Assembly (NCBI GenBank): GCA_934675735.1 | Contig: CAKURR010000001.1 | Location: 124,001 to 188,000, forward strand | Direction of reading: 5' to 3' | Origin: an uncultured Clostridia bacterium | GTDB taxonomy: Bacteria > Bacillota > Clostridia > Christensenellales > Aristaeellaceae | Length of the DNA: 64,000 nucleotides | Shown here: piece after piece, positions 33,292 to 41,927 of the stretch | Layout of the letters: every line of letters begins with the position of its first letter | Numbering within the stretch: position 1 is the first letter of the stretch | The notes under the pieces: generated by a model | Seen by the model: the letters and a program-made list of their open reading frames with translations, nothing else | What the model was told of the DNA's origin: nothing | Databases searched by the model: none | Translations under genes and position numbers: made by a program

Positions 33292-34460
33292 AAGTACTGC
33301 TTTACAACCATTCCGGCTGTGAAAACCGCGGGTGTGAGGCGATTGTGCGCTCCACGTCCGCGCTGTTTGCGCAGGCGGGCGCGCGTGTGAGCGTTACCAG
33401 CGGGCAGGCCGAGTCGGACAGAAGGCTGAATCTGCCGAACGTTGACAAGCTTCTGGCCGAACAGATTTCGCCGTACAGTGTAGACAGGCTCATCAACTCG
33501 GTCGGCTTTCGGCTGGGCATGCCGCGCGAACACGAGGTGGCGCGCAAATATCTGCCCGTCATCCGCGAAGGCAAACGGGCGGATGTGTGCCTTTCCGTCG
33601 GCGGCGACACATATTGCTACGCCCCGCAGGAACATGTTCGGGTCATCAACGGCAGGCTGCATCGGGCGGGCAGGCCGCTTGTACTCTGGGGCTGCTCGGT
33701 CAACCCCGAATTGCTGGAGGGCGAATGCCTAAGCGATTTGAAGGCGTATGACCTGGTCGTTGCGCGCGAATCCATCACGGCGCAGGCGATGCGCGACGCG
33801 GGTATGAACGTGCGGATGTGGTGCGACCCCGCTTTCACGATGGCCGCCGAAGAACTGCCGCTCCCGACGGGGTGGAAAGAAAAACAGACCGTCGGTCTGA
33901 ATGTCAGCCCGTTGGTGCTCAACCACGCAAAGGACAAGGACGCGGCGCTGAACGCGTTCGTTTCGCTGGTTCGCCACATCCTCAAGACGAGCGACAACGC
34001 CGTCGCTCTGATTCCGCATGTCACGTGGGAGCACGACAACGATATGGATGCGCTTTCGGCCATCAAAGCGCATTTTGCGGATGAGCCGCGCGTGTTCCTG
34101 CTGCCCGACAATCTGAACGCGATGCAGTATAAGGGCTATGTGAAGCGCCTCTGCGGGCTGGTCACCGCCCGAACGCATGTGTCCGTCGCGGCGTATTCGA
34201 CGTTTGTGCCGACGCTGGTCATCGGCTATTCGGTCAAAGCGCGGGGTATTGCGCGCGACCTGTTCGGCTCGGAAGCGGGGCATTTGATTCCCGCACAGGA
34301 GCTATCCGGCGAAGCGGAGCTGATTGCGGCGTATGACGCGCTGATGAAGCGCGGCGACGCGGAGCGCGAGCAGCTCAGGGTGCGCATGCCGGCTTACACG
34401 GCGGGGCGGGAAGAGACGATTGCGGCCGTTCTGGCCTTGGCGGGAGGAAAACGGGCATGA
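33288..34460 (+). CDS. Polysaccharide pyruvyl transferase family protein
   Basis: This 390-residue protein resembles the CsaB/WcaK/EpsO pyruvyl transferase family, which adds ketal pyruvate to sugars of surface polymers from phosphoenolpyruvate. It begins KVLLYNHSGCENRGCEAIVRS, an N-terminal loop typical of the family, and later has LSVGGDTYCY, VVARESITAQAMRDAG, DPAF and a C-terminal ARTHVSVAAYSTFVPTLVIGYSVKARGIARDL, the SxRxH-type donor region. ATGA overlaps join it to the glycosyltransferase before and the Fe-S protein after. Pyruvylation would put negative charge on the polymer. Confidence 0.88.
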   Translation: MKVLLYNHSGCENRGCEAIVRSTSALFAQAGARVSVTSGQAESDRRLNLPNVDKLLAEQISPYSVDRLINSVGFRLGMPREHEVARKYLPVIREGKRADVCLSVGGDTYCYAPQEHVRVINGRLHRAGRPLVLWGCSVNPELLEGECLSDLKAYDLVVARESITAQAMRDAGMNVRMWCDPAFTMAAEELPLPTGWKEKQTVGLNVSPLVLNHAKDKDAALNAFVSLVRHILKTSDNAVALIPHVTWEHDNDMDALSAIKAHFADEPRVFLLPDNLNAMQYKGYVKRLCGLVTARTHVSVAAYSTFVPTLVIGYSVKARGIARDLFGSEAGHLIPAQELSGEAELIAAYDALMKRGDAEREQLRVRMPAYTAGREETIAAVLALAGGKRA

Positions 34461-35647
34461 GGCAGACGGTACGAAAGAATCCGGCAGAATGCACGGGCTG
34501 CGGTGCGTGCGTGAGCATCTGCCCGAAACAGGCGATTACCATGCAGCCGGATGAGGAAGGATTTCTCTATCCGAAGGTGGACGGCGAGGCGTGCATTTCG
34601 TGCGACCTGTGCGAAAAGCGATGCCCCGCCGGAAGGGAGACGCCCGAGCATCATGCGCGGCTGCTCGGCGCACAGGCGAAGGACGAAACCTTGCGCAGAC
34701 AGTCGTCCTCCGGCGGCGTGTTCACACTGCTGGCGCGCGAGGTGATTCGCGAAGGCGGCGTGGTGTTCGGCGCGGCGTTTGACGAAAACATGCGCGTCGA
34801 GCATGTCGGCGCGTTTGACGAAACGGAGCTTTCCGGCATGCGCGGCTCGAAATACGTACAGAGCGACGCGGCGGATGCCATTGGCAACGCGGTGTCGCTG
34901 CTGAAAAGAGAAATTCCGGTGCTGTTTTCCGGCACGCCCTGTCAGATAAACGGCCTGCTGGCGGCGCTGGGCGGTACGAAAACCGACAAGCTGCTGACGG
35001 TGGATTTCGTCTGCCACGGCGTGCCGTCGCCGGGCGTGTTCGCCTCGTATTTGAAGGAGCTGGAAAAGAAACAGGGCAGCCGCGTTGCGGCGTATGCCTT
35101 CCGCGACAAGCGGCTGGGGTGGAAAAACTTTTCTGCCGTCGCGGCGTTTGAAAACGGTCGGGAGCATGCGGGCACGCAGACGACCGAGCCGTATCTGTAC
35201 GGCTTTCTGCAAAACCTGTATCTGCGCCCGTCCTGCCACGCGTGCAGCGGACTGCGCGGCGAACATCATGCGGCGGATATCACGCTGGCCGATTTGTGGG
35301 GGGCGGATGCGCTTTTCCCCGAGCGGGACGACGACACGGGCCTTTCGCTCGTCATGGCGAATACGCAGAAGGGACGGCAAGCGCTGGAAGCATGCGGCGC
35401 GCAGCTGAACGCGTTCCCCGTCAAGCGTTTGGAGGGAATGGCGCGCGTCAACCCGAGTCTGTTTATGCCGGTAAAGCCGCATGAGAAGCGGGCGGCATTC
35501 TTTAAGCGCTATCAAAAGCACGGCTTTGAAAGCGACTATGTGATGAAGCTGCTTCGCGGCCCGAATGCGGCGGAGCGTGCGGCAAAACGCATTGCTCACC
35601 TGCCCGTCGGCGCGATGCGGCGAATCAAAAACCTGATTTCGAAATAA
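34457..35647 (+). CDS. Fe-S flavoprotein related to F420 hydrogenase/dehydrogenase beta subunit
   Basis: This 396-residue protein starts with two 4Fe-4S motifs (CTGCGACVSICP and CISCDLCEKRCP, within residues 12-57) and continues into the coenzyme F420 hydrogenase/dehydrogenase beta-subunit fold, with QSSSGGVFTLLAREVI, SKYVQSDA, FSGTPCQINGLLAAL, DFVCHGVPSP and a later cysteine pair (SCHACSGLRG). Such proteins move electrons between ferredoxin-like partners and a flavin. Homologs are often found in polysaccharide clusters beside pyruvyl transferases, but their reaction there is not established. ATGA overlap with the pyruvyl transferase ties it to the operon. Confidence 0.85.
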   Translation: MRQTVRKNPAECTGCGACVSICPKQAITMQPDEEGFLYPKVDGEACISCDLCEKRCPAGRETPEHHARLLGAQAKDETLRRQSSSGGVFTLLAREVIREGGVVFGAAFDENMRVEHVGAFDETELSGMRGSKYVQSDAADAIGNAVSLLKREIPVLFSGTPCQINGLLAALGGTKTDKLLTVDFVCHGVPSPGVFASYLKELEKKQGSRVAAYAFRDKRLGWKNFSAVAAFENGREHAGTQTTEPYLYGFLQNLYLRPSCHACSGLRGEHHAADITLADLWGADALFPERDDDTGLSLVMANTQKGRQALEACGAQLNAFPVKRLEGMARVNPSLFMPVKPHEKRAAFFKRYQKHGFESDYVMKLLRGPNAAERAAKRIAHLPVGAMRRIKNLISK

Positions 35648-35673
35648 ACCGACCGACGGTCTGTAAGACAAAC

Positions 35674-35696
35674 AAACCGACTGTGAGTCGGCTTTG
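35674..35696 (+). terminator. Weak terminator-like hairpin before the MATE gene
   Basis: CCGACT-gtg-AGTCGG is followed by CTTT only. It may pause or partly terminate transcription between the Fe-S protein and MATE genes. Confidence 0.35.
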
Positions 35697-35723
35697 AAGC
35701 GGATGCATTTTGCGAGGAAGCAT

Positions 35724-37100
35724 ATGGCAAGAGAAAAGAAAGTCATACAAAACGCCATTACCGAGGGCGTGATTTGGAAACAGCTGCTGCTGTTCTTTTT
35801 CCCGATTGTGCTCGGCACGTTTTTCCAGCAGCTGTATAACACGGCGGACGCGATTATCGTCGGCAAGTTTGTCGGCAAAGAGGCTCTGGCGGCGGTCGGC
35901 GGCACGACGGGCACGCTGATTAACCTGCTGGTCGGTTTCTTTGTCGGCCTGTCCTCCGGCGCGTCGGTCATCATTTCGCAGTTCTACGGCGCGCGGCGGC
36001 CGGATGACGTTTCCCGCGCCGTGCATACGACGATGGCGATGGCGCTGGCCAGCGGTGCGGCGCTGACCGTGCTGGGCATCTGCCTGAGCAAAACCGTGCT
36101 CGTCATGATGGGCACGCCTGCGGATGTGCTCGACTACGCGGTGACGTACATCAACATCTATTTCCTGGGCATGATTCCGTCGCTGATTTACAACATCGGC
36201 TCGGGCATTCTGCGCGCGGTCGGCGATTCGCGGCGGCCGCTGTTCTTCCTCATCAGCGCGACGATGACCAATATCGTGCTGGATGTCGTGCTGGTCATCG
36301 GGCTGAATCTGGGCGTCGCGGGCGCGGCGCTGGCGACGGTGCTCAGCCAGGCGGTCAGCGCCGTTCTGGTGATGATGACGCTGTGCCGCACGCCGCAGGT
36401 CTACCGCGTGCAGCTCAAAAAGATTCGCTTCTATGGCGATATGCTCGTGCGCATCGTGCGCATTGGTCTGCCCGCAGGCTTGCAGTCGGTGATGTATTCG
36501 CTCTCCAACATCATCATCCAGGCGAGCGTCAACGGCTTCGGCACGGACGTGATGGCCGCCTACACCGCTTACGGCAAGGTGGACGGCATGTATTGGATGG
36601 TCATCAATGCGTTCGGTGTGGCGATTACGACCTTTGTCGGCCAGAATTTCGGCGCGCGGCTCTATGACCGCATGAAAAAGAGCATCAACGTGTGTCTGGC
36701 CATCTCGGCGGCGGCGACGATTGCGCTCAGCGCGGTGCTGATGGTGGTCGCCGAGCCGCTGCTCGGGCTGTTCAGCGACGACGCGCAGGTCATCGAAATC
36801 GGCCTGTCCATCGTCTATCTGATTGTGCCGACGTATATCGCGTATATCTTCATCGAGATTCTTTCCGGCGCGATGCGCGGCGCGGGCGATTCGCTGATTC
36901 CCACTGTCATGACGCTGACGGGCGTGTGCCTGCTGCGCGTGTTCTGGGTGACGGTCGTTGTGTCGGCCCGTCATGAGCTGAAGGTGCTGCTGATGAGCTA
37001 CCCGATTACGTGGATTGTGACGTCGGCGATGTTCCTCGTCTACTATCTGCGCGGCAAATGGCTCAAGCGATGCATCGCCTTGCAGAACGCAGAAAATTAA
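35724..37100 (+). CDS. MATE-family transporter
   Basis: This 458-residue membrane protein has about twelve hydrophobic segments and the two-fold MATE pattern. The first half contains FFFPIVLGTFFQQLYNTADAI and VGKEALAAVGGTTG, and the second contains RIGLPAGLQSVMYSLSNIIIQ and AYTAYGKVDGMYWM. MATE proteins export cationic compounds using Na+ or H+ gradients. They belong to the same superfamily as Wzx-type polysaccharide flippases. Its place at the end of the glycan cluster makes a role in export of cluster products possible, but the sequence resembles ordinary MATE exporters more. The ATG at 35724 follows GAGGAAG. Confidence 0.9.
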   Translation: MAREKKVIQNAITEGVIWKQLLLFFFPIVLGTFFQQLYNTADAIIVGKFVGKEALAAVGGTTGTLINLLVGFFVGLSSGASVIISQFYGARRPDDVSRAVHTTMAMALASGAALTVLGICLSKTVLVMMGTPADVLDYAVTYINIYFLGMIPSLIYNIGSGILRAVGDSRRPLFFLISATMTNIVLDVVLVIGLNLGVAGAALATVLSQAVSAVLVMMTLCRTPQVYRVQLKKIRFYGDMLVRIVRIGLPAGLQSVMYSLSNIIIQASVNGFGTDVMAAYTAYGKVDGMYWMVINAFGVAITTFVGQNFGARLYDRMKKSINVCLAISAAATIALSAVLMVVAEPLLGLFSDDAQVIEIGLSIVYLIVPTYIAYIFIEILSGAMRGAGDSLIPTVMTLTGVCLLRVFWVTVVVSARHELKVLLMSYPITWIVTSAMFLVYYLRGKWLKRCIALQNAEN

Positions 37101-37152
37101 ACGAATCCGTTCCTGTACGGATAGGTTATACCGAACAAGATGTGTTCATTTT

Positions 37153-37191
37153 CGCCTGCATCGGGTTACAATAGCGATGCGGGCGTTTTTT
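37153..37191 (+). terminator. Terminator after the MATE gene
   Basis: CGCCTGCATCG and CGATGCGGGCG form an 11-bp stem with one wobble, followed by six T. A TACAAT inside the loop made me consider a promoter, but the hairpin is the stronger reading. Confidence 0.8.
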
Positions 37192-37229
37192 CTGCCCGTA
37201 AGTACGAAAGCAAAGCGGGGGCGCGGACA

Positions 37230-39563
37230 ATGGAAGAGCGCAGACGGTTGATTCTCTTTCCCATACGCCGCCGTTTGGCCGTGCTCTGCGCGGCTTATTT
37301 GGCGGGCATTTACGCGGCGCTGATTGTGTCCGTGCCTGTCCTTTATATCGGAATGGGATGCGCTTTTTGCCTGACGGCGGCCGTTTTGCGGCTGAAACGG
37401 CGGAAAAGCGCGCTTTTTTGTGTTGCGGCGGTGCTGCTGCTCGTTGGAAACGGATTGGCAGGCGGAAGGCTGGCGCTGCGCGATACGCCGAGTCGTGTGG
37501 GCGCATCGCTCGTCGGCGAGGTGGATGCAATCAAAACAGACAACCGCGTCTGGCTGAAAAACGTGATTTGCGACGGTGAGCCGTGCCGTCGGCGCGTGAT
37601 GGTCACATTGATGACGGAAAAAGACGCGGAAAGCCCGACGGTTTTCGTCGGCCAAACGATTGAGGGAACGGGCAGGCTGTTTGCGCCGAACGAGCCGCGC
37701 AATCCCGGCGGCGTCAACGGGCGCATCCGCGCGCTGGCGAAGCATTATGAATTGTCGGGCTATGTGCTCCCGAATTGGACGGTTTCGGGTGAACGTCGGT
37801 TTTCGCTCCGCGAGTTGTTTCGGCGTTTGCGCAGCAGACTGATGGCGCATATGGAAAATGTGTTCGGCGAGCATGCGCCGCTGTTTCAGGCGGTTCTGCT
37901 CGGCAGCCGCGAAAATATGGATGAAGAGCTGGTCAACGCCATGCGGCTGACGGGCATTGTGCATCTGCTGACGGTATCGGGCATGCATTTGACGATGATT
38001 GCGCTGATGCTCGAAAAGCTGCTTGAACACCTGCCCTGCGGCCGATGGGGCCGCTTTGCTATGCAGACCGTTGGTCTGTTTTTCTATACGGCCTTGACGG
38101 GCGCTGCGGCGGGAACGGTTCGCGCGCTGCTGATGGCGTCGCTGCGCGGGCTGGCCAAATGCAGGGGCAGACGCTATGAGCCGCTGACGGCGCTGGCGTT
38201 TGCGGCAATGACGATGGCGCTTGTCAATCCGTTGTGGCCGCTGGATGCGTCGTTCCAATTTTCGTTCTTCGTGATGCTGGGCATTCTGCTGACGAGCGGA
38301 AGCATTACGGGGTGGGCCTGCCGCCGTATGGCGTGGGCGCGCCGCCATCCGCGCATGGCCGAAACGCTGACGCTCAGTTTGAGCGCGCAGGTTTCCGCGT
38401 TGCCGATTCAGCTGTTCTTTTACGGCTACATTCCGCTGCTGGCCCTGCCTGTGAACGCCGTCGCGGGCGGATTGATGCCCGTTGTGATGCTGGGCGGAAT
38501 CGGCTGCTCGCTGTTGGGCACACTCATACCGACTGCCGGTCGGTTTGCGGGCGCGGCGCTCGGCGGGCTGACAGGCGGCGCGGAAAAGCTGGTGCTCGCA
38601 TTGGCCGAGCTGGACGGAACGCTCTGCCGCCTGCCCGCGCCGTATGCGTGGTCGATACCGATGGCCGTTGTGTTGATGATGCTGTGCAGCAGCCGCATTC
38701 GGTTCGGCAGGGCCAGACGCAGAGCCTTCGCGGCGGTGTTTTGCGCGCTGGCACTGAGCTATCTGCCCAGATTCATGCCTGATGCGCGATACGTTCAGCT
38801 GGATGTCGGTCAGGGCGACGCGGCGGTTCTTCGGCATGGGCGGCATGCGACGCTGGTGGACGTGGGCCTTGCGAACAGCTACGATGTGCTTCGCTATCTG
38901 CGGCACGAGGGATTGTATGTCGATGCGTTGATTCTATCCCATCTGGATGAAGATCACGCGGGCGCACTCGACGTGCTGATGAAATCCGAAATCGATATCC
39001 CGCGCATCGTCATGCCGAGCGGCGCGCAGACGCTCGACGCGTCCCTGACCGTGCAGAACGGGCTGGAAACGGCGGAAAATCGGGGCGTTTCCATCGAAAC
39101 GGCGTCCGCCGGAGAGCGAATTGTTTCGGGCGATTTTGCGTTTGACGTGCTCTCGCCGACCGAAGAGCTGAAAGGGGAAAACGAACGCTCGCTTGTGCTC
39201 TACACGGAATCGGCGGGCACGAAAATCCTGCTGACGGGCGATTTGCCGAGCAAGAGCGAAATGGATGATCCGCCGGACTGCGACGTGCTCAAAGTGGCGC
39301 ATCACGGCAGCAAATACGCGACCAGCGACGCGTTTCTCGAAAAGACAACGCCGCGCGTGGCGCTCATCAGCGTCGGTGCAAACAACCGTTACGGCCATCC
39401 CACGGAGCGCGTTCTGGACGCGCTGGATTCGGTCGGCGCGGCGGTGTATCGAACGGATGAAAGCGGCTGCATCACCCTCTGGCTTTCGGACGGCGGCGTG
39501 ACGGTTCAAACATATTTGGACGAGCCATCATCAAACGCGCTTTCGGCGGCATATACTCCTTGA
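37230..39563 (+). CDS. comEC: ComEC/Rec2 DNA-uptake channel
   Basis: This 777-residue protein is the competence DNA channel. It has an N-terminal pair of membrane segments, an OB-like extracytoplasmic domain (VGQTIEGTGRLFAPNEPRNPGG), a multi-spanning competence domain starting with LLTVSGMHLTMIALMLEKLL, and a C-terminal metallo-beta-lactamase-like domain (LDVGQGDAAVLR, LSHLDEDHAGAL, LKVAHHGSKYATSD). All three parts are intact. No comEA or comF gene is adjacent, so uptake may depend on genes elsewhere. The ATG at 37230 has only a weak Shine-Dalgarno (GGGG) upstream. Confidence 0.93.
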   Translation: MEERRRLILFPIRRRLAVLCAAYLAGIYAALIVSVPVLYIGMGCAFCLTAAVLRLKRRKSALFCVAAVLLLVGNGLAGGRLALRDTPSRVGASLVGEVDAIKTDNRVWLKNVICDGEPCRRRVMVTLMTEKDAESPTVFVGQTIEGTGRLFAPNEPRNPGGVNGRIRALAKHYELSGYVLPNWTVSGERRFSLRELFRRLRSRLMAHMENVFGEHAPLFQAVLLGSRENMDEELVNAMRLTGIVHLLTVSGMHLTMIALMLEKLLEHLPCGRWGRFAMQTVGLFFYTALTGAAAGTVRALLMASLRGLAKCRGRRYEPLTALAFAAMTMALVNPLWPLDASFQFSFFVMLGILLTSGSITGWACRRMAWARRHPRMAETLTLSLSAQVSALPIQLFFYGYIPLLALPVNAVAGGLMPVVMLGGIGCSLLGTLIPTAGRFAGAALGGLTGGAEKLVLALAELDGTLCRLPAPYAWSIPMAVVLMMLCSSRIRFGRARRRAFAAVFCALALSYLPRFMPDARYVQLDVGQGDAAVLRHGRHATLVDVGLANSYDVLRYLRHEGLYVDALILSHLDEDHAGALDVLMKSEIDIPRIVMPSGAQTLDASLTVQNGLETAENRGVSIETASAGERIVSGDFAFDVLSPTEELKGENERSLVLYTESAGTKILLTGDLPSKSEMDDPPDCDVLKVAHHGSKYATSDAFLEKTTPRVALISVGANNRYGHPTERVLDALDSVGAAVYRTDESGCITLWLSDGGVTVQTYLDEPSSNALSAAYTP

Positions 39564-39591
39564 CAGAGGATGAAGCGAGGGGGAAGGGCTT

Positions 39592-40362
39592 TTGAAGCGC
39601 AGACGACGGGCCGCGGATTCTCACGAAACGGGCGTGCAGGCGCTGCGTCTGCGCCTTTCCGATATCTACGGCGGGATGATTCCGTCCCGACTGAAAGAGG
39701 ACGCGGCGCTTCCCGTGCTGGCGCAGTCCATCGCCAGGCATGGGCTGCTTCAGCCCGTCGTCGTGCAGAAAAACGAAGCGAACGGGCGCTATATGCTCGT
39801 GTGCGGCGCGCGGCGGCTTGCGGCCTGCCGCATGCTGGGGCGTAAGGAGATCGACGCGGTGCAGATTTCGGGCGAAAAACCGGAGGCCGCCGCGTGCTAT
39901 GTCGAGGAGCATTTCACCCGTCGGGGCGCGCCGTTTTTAGCCGAAGCGGCGCTGCTGGGGGCGGCGGGCGTCGCCGAAACCTGTTGCCTGCCCGAAGGAG
40001 AGATTCGGCGGCGGCTCGCGATGCTCGATTTGGATGAGCAGACGCAAAACGCGGTTGCGCGCGGCAATTTGTCGCTCGAACAGGCCGAACCGCTGCTGGA
40101 TGCGCCGCAGACCGAGCGTACGGAGATGGCGGAGGTGATTGCTTCGCGGAAGCTGAATGCCGAACAGGCGCGTCGGATGCTCGGCAGGGAAGCGCGGCAG
40201 GAACAGGGCGGCAGACGGCGCGCCGTGCGGCGGGCAACGGAAGAGGCTCAGCGCCTTTGCGACGGGCTGAACGCCCAAGGCATGCGCGCCAATCTCAGCG
40301 TGTGTGCACAGGGGCAGGGGCTCTGCATTCAGATTCTGATAAAGAATGAAAGGCAGGTATAG
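39592..40362 (+). CDS. Orphan ParB/Noc-like DNA-binding protein
   Basis: This 256-residue protein has an N-terminal ParB-type CTP-binding domain: LSDIYGGMIPSR, then LAQSIARHGLLQPVVVQKN and GRYMLVCGARRLAACRMLG, the last being the GxRRxxA phosphate motif in GARR form. The following helix-turn-helix is poorly conserved at its first helix but the RLAMLDLDEQTQNAVARGNLSLEQAEPLL half is recognisable. There is no parA next to it and it lies between comEC and degV, so it is not a classical partition pair. It starts at TTG (39592) with GAGGGGGAAGG upstream. A nucleoid-associated or regulatory role is inference. Confidence 0.75.
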   Translation: MKRRRRAADSHETGVQALRLRLSDIYGGMIPSRLKEDAALPVLAQSIARHGLLQPVVVQKNEANGRYMLVCGARRLAACRMLGRKEIDAVQISGEKPEAAACYVEEHFTRRGAPFLAEAALLGAAGVAETCCLPEGEIRRRLAMLDLDEQTQNAVARGNLSLEQAEPLLDAPQTERTEMAEVIASRKLNAEQARRMLGREARQEQGGRRRAVRRATEEAQRLCDGLNAQGMRANLSVCAQGQGLCIQILIKNERQV

Positions 40363-40444
40363 CAAAGCAGGAAAAAACATTGCGCAGAGAGAAAAAGAAA
40401 GGAAAGAAAAACTGTCGGTCAATCGTGACCGAGAAAGGATAACA

Positions 40445-41317
40445 ATGTATACGATTCTGACGGATTCCTGCTCCGATTTGAACGCGGAAATCGCCGCACG
40501 TTTTCAAAATCTCGAGGTGCTTCCGCTTTCCTATACCATTTCGGGCCAAACGAGCACGCAGCCGTTTGATAACGCGGCGCGCTGTTCGACGTTTTATGAC
40601 AGACTGCGCGCGGGCGAGACGTGCACCACGTCTCAGGTTTCACCGGGCGATTTTGTCGACGCGTTTCGGGCGCATGCCAAACGGGGCGAGGCCGTGCTCG
40701 GATTGCTGTTTTCCTCTGCGCTTTCGGGCACCTATGCCTCCGCGTGCATGGCGCGCGACATGGTGCTCGAGGAATATCCGAACGCTGTGATTGAACTGGT
40801 GGATACGCTCTCGGCCAGCGCAGGCGAGGGCATGGTCGTCTATGACGCGCTGCTTCGCCGCGACGCGGGTATGCCTGTCGAGGAAAACGCCGCCTATACG
40901 CGGGCGCATTTGCAGGAATACGCGCACTGGTTCACGGTGGATGACCTGCACTTTCTCAAGCGCGGCGGGCGCTGTTCGCCGTCTGCGGCATTTTTCGGCA
41001 CGATGCTCAAAATCAAGCCCGTTCTGCATGTGGACAGCGAAGGCCGCCTGATTGCCCGAAGCAAGGTGCGCGGCCGCGTGCAGGCGCTCCGCGCAATTGC
41101 GATGAAATTCGGCGAGCTGGAAGCCGACAAAGACCAGGTGATTTTCATCAGCCACGGCGACTGCGAAAAGGATGCGCTTGTGGTGAAGGATACGCTGGTG
41201 AAGGAATTTGGCTGCGCGCCCGAGCGCATCTTTTTAAGCGCCGTCGGCCCCGTCATCGGCAGTCACTCCGGCCCGGGCACGGTTGCGCTGTTTTTCAGGG
41301 GGAAAAATCGCGGATGA
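40445..41317 (+). CDS. DegV family fatty-acid-binding protein
   Basis: This 290-residue protein belongs to the DegV/FakB family, which binds a fatty acid for phosphorylation by FakA. Family marks are the opening TILTDSCSDL, CTTSQVSPGDF, LFSSALSGTYASACMARDM, VDTLSASAGEGMVVYDAL, the RGGRCSP motif and a final VGPVIGSHSGPGTVALFF. The ATG at 40445 follows GAAAGGA. Its stop overlaps the tadA start (ATGA). No fakA gene is in the window. Confidence 0.93.
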   Translation: MYTILTDSCSDLNAEIAARFQNLEVLPLSYTISGQTSTQPFDNAARCSTFYDRLRAGETCTTSQVSPGDFVDAFRAHAKRGEAVLGLLFSSALSGTYASACMARDMVLEEYPNAVIELVDTLSASAGEGMVVYDALLRRDAGMPVEENAAYTRAHLQEYAHWFTVDDLHFLKRGGRCSPSAAFFGTMLKIKPVLHVDSEGRLIARSKVRGRVQALRAIAMKFGELEADKDQVIFISHGDCEKDALVVKDTLVKEFGCAPERIFLSAVGPVIGSHSGPGTVALFFRGKNRG

Positions 41318-41763
41318 TGCACGAGACATGGATGCGCGAGGCGCTGCTGCTGGCGAAGGAAGCGCAGCTGGCGGGAGAAGTTCCCGTCGGCGCGGTCGTC
41401 GTCTGCGGGGAGAAAATCGTTGCGCGCGCCCGAAACGAGCGGGAGACGGGCGACGACCCGACGGCGCACGCCGAGGTGCTGGCGCTTCGCCGAGCGGCAA
41501 AGGCGCTGGGCAGGCGGCGGCTGGACGGCTGCATGCTGTATGTGACGCTCGAGCCCTGCCCGATGTGCGCGGGCGCGGCGGTGATGGCGGGCGTTGACGC
41601 GGTATTTTTCGGCGCGTATGACCCGCGGTGCGGCTGCGCGGGCAGCCTTTACGACCTGCCGGAGGATGCGGCCTTCGGGCGGGTGATTTCCTGTTCGGGC
41701 GGGCTGCTGGAAGCGGAATGCCGCGCGGAGCTGGATGCGTTTTTTGATTCAAAGCGGGGATGA
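41314..41763 (+). CDS. tadA: tRNA adenosine(34) deaminase
   Basis: This 149-residue zinc deaminase converts A34 to inosine in tRNA-Arg(ACG). Zinc and catalytic residues are His52 and Glu54 (THAE-type TAHAEVL) and Cys82 and Cys85 (EPCPMCAGA). The length fits TadA. It overlaps the degV stop by four bases (ATGATG, either Met possible) and ends at a strong terminator. Confidence 0.95.
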   Translation: MMHETWMREALLLAKEAQLAGEVPVGAVVVCGEKIVARARNERETGDDPTAHAEVLALRRAAKALGRRRLDGCMLYVTLEPCPMCAGAAVMAGVDAVFFGAYDPRCGCAGSLYDLPEDAAFGRVISCSGGLLEAECRAELDAFFDSKRG

Positions 41764-41777
41764 TCCTGCAAAGATGA

Positions 41778-41807
41778 GGGTATGCGGATTCGCATATCCT
41801 TTTTTTG
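41778..41807 (+). terminator. Terminator after tadA
   Basis: GGGTATGCG-gatt-CGCATATCC (one wobble) is followed by eight T. Confidence 0.85.
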
Positions 41808-41851
41808 ACAGTTTTGCGGCGGCAATTCCATCATTTTTTGCGAAATGCACC

Positions 41852-41881
41852 TTGACAACGGGCGGGCGGGGCATGTATAGT
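41852..41881 (+). promoter_or_regulatory. Promoter of the diaminopimelate decarboxylase gene
   Basis: A perfect TTGACA (41852-41857) and TATAGT (41876-41881) are 18 bases apart. Confidence 0.7.
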
Positions 41882-41927
41882 AAACGCATCCGACCAAAGG
41901 CCGCCGTGCGCGGGGAAAGAGAATCAT

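Noticed and set aside
35724..37100. Wzx-type polysaccharide flippase
   Set aside because: The sequence follows the MATE drug/cation exporter pattern more closely. A flippase role rests on neighbourhood alone.
37141..37175. Promoter for comEC at TACAAT 37167
   Set aside because: The box lies in the loop of a strong terminator and the -35 region is poor.
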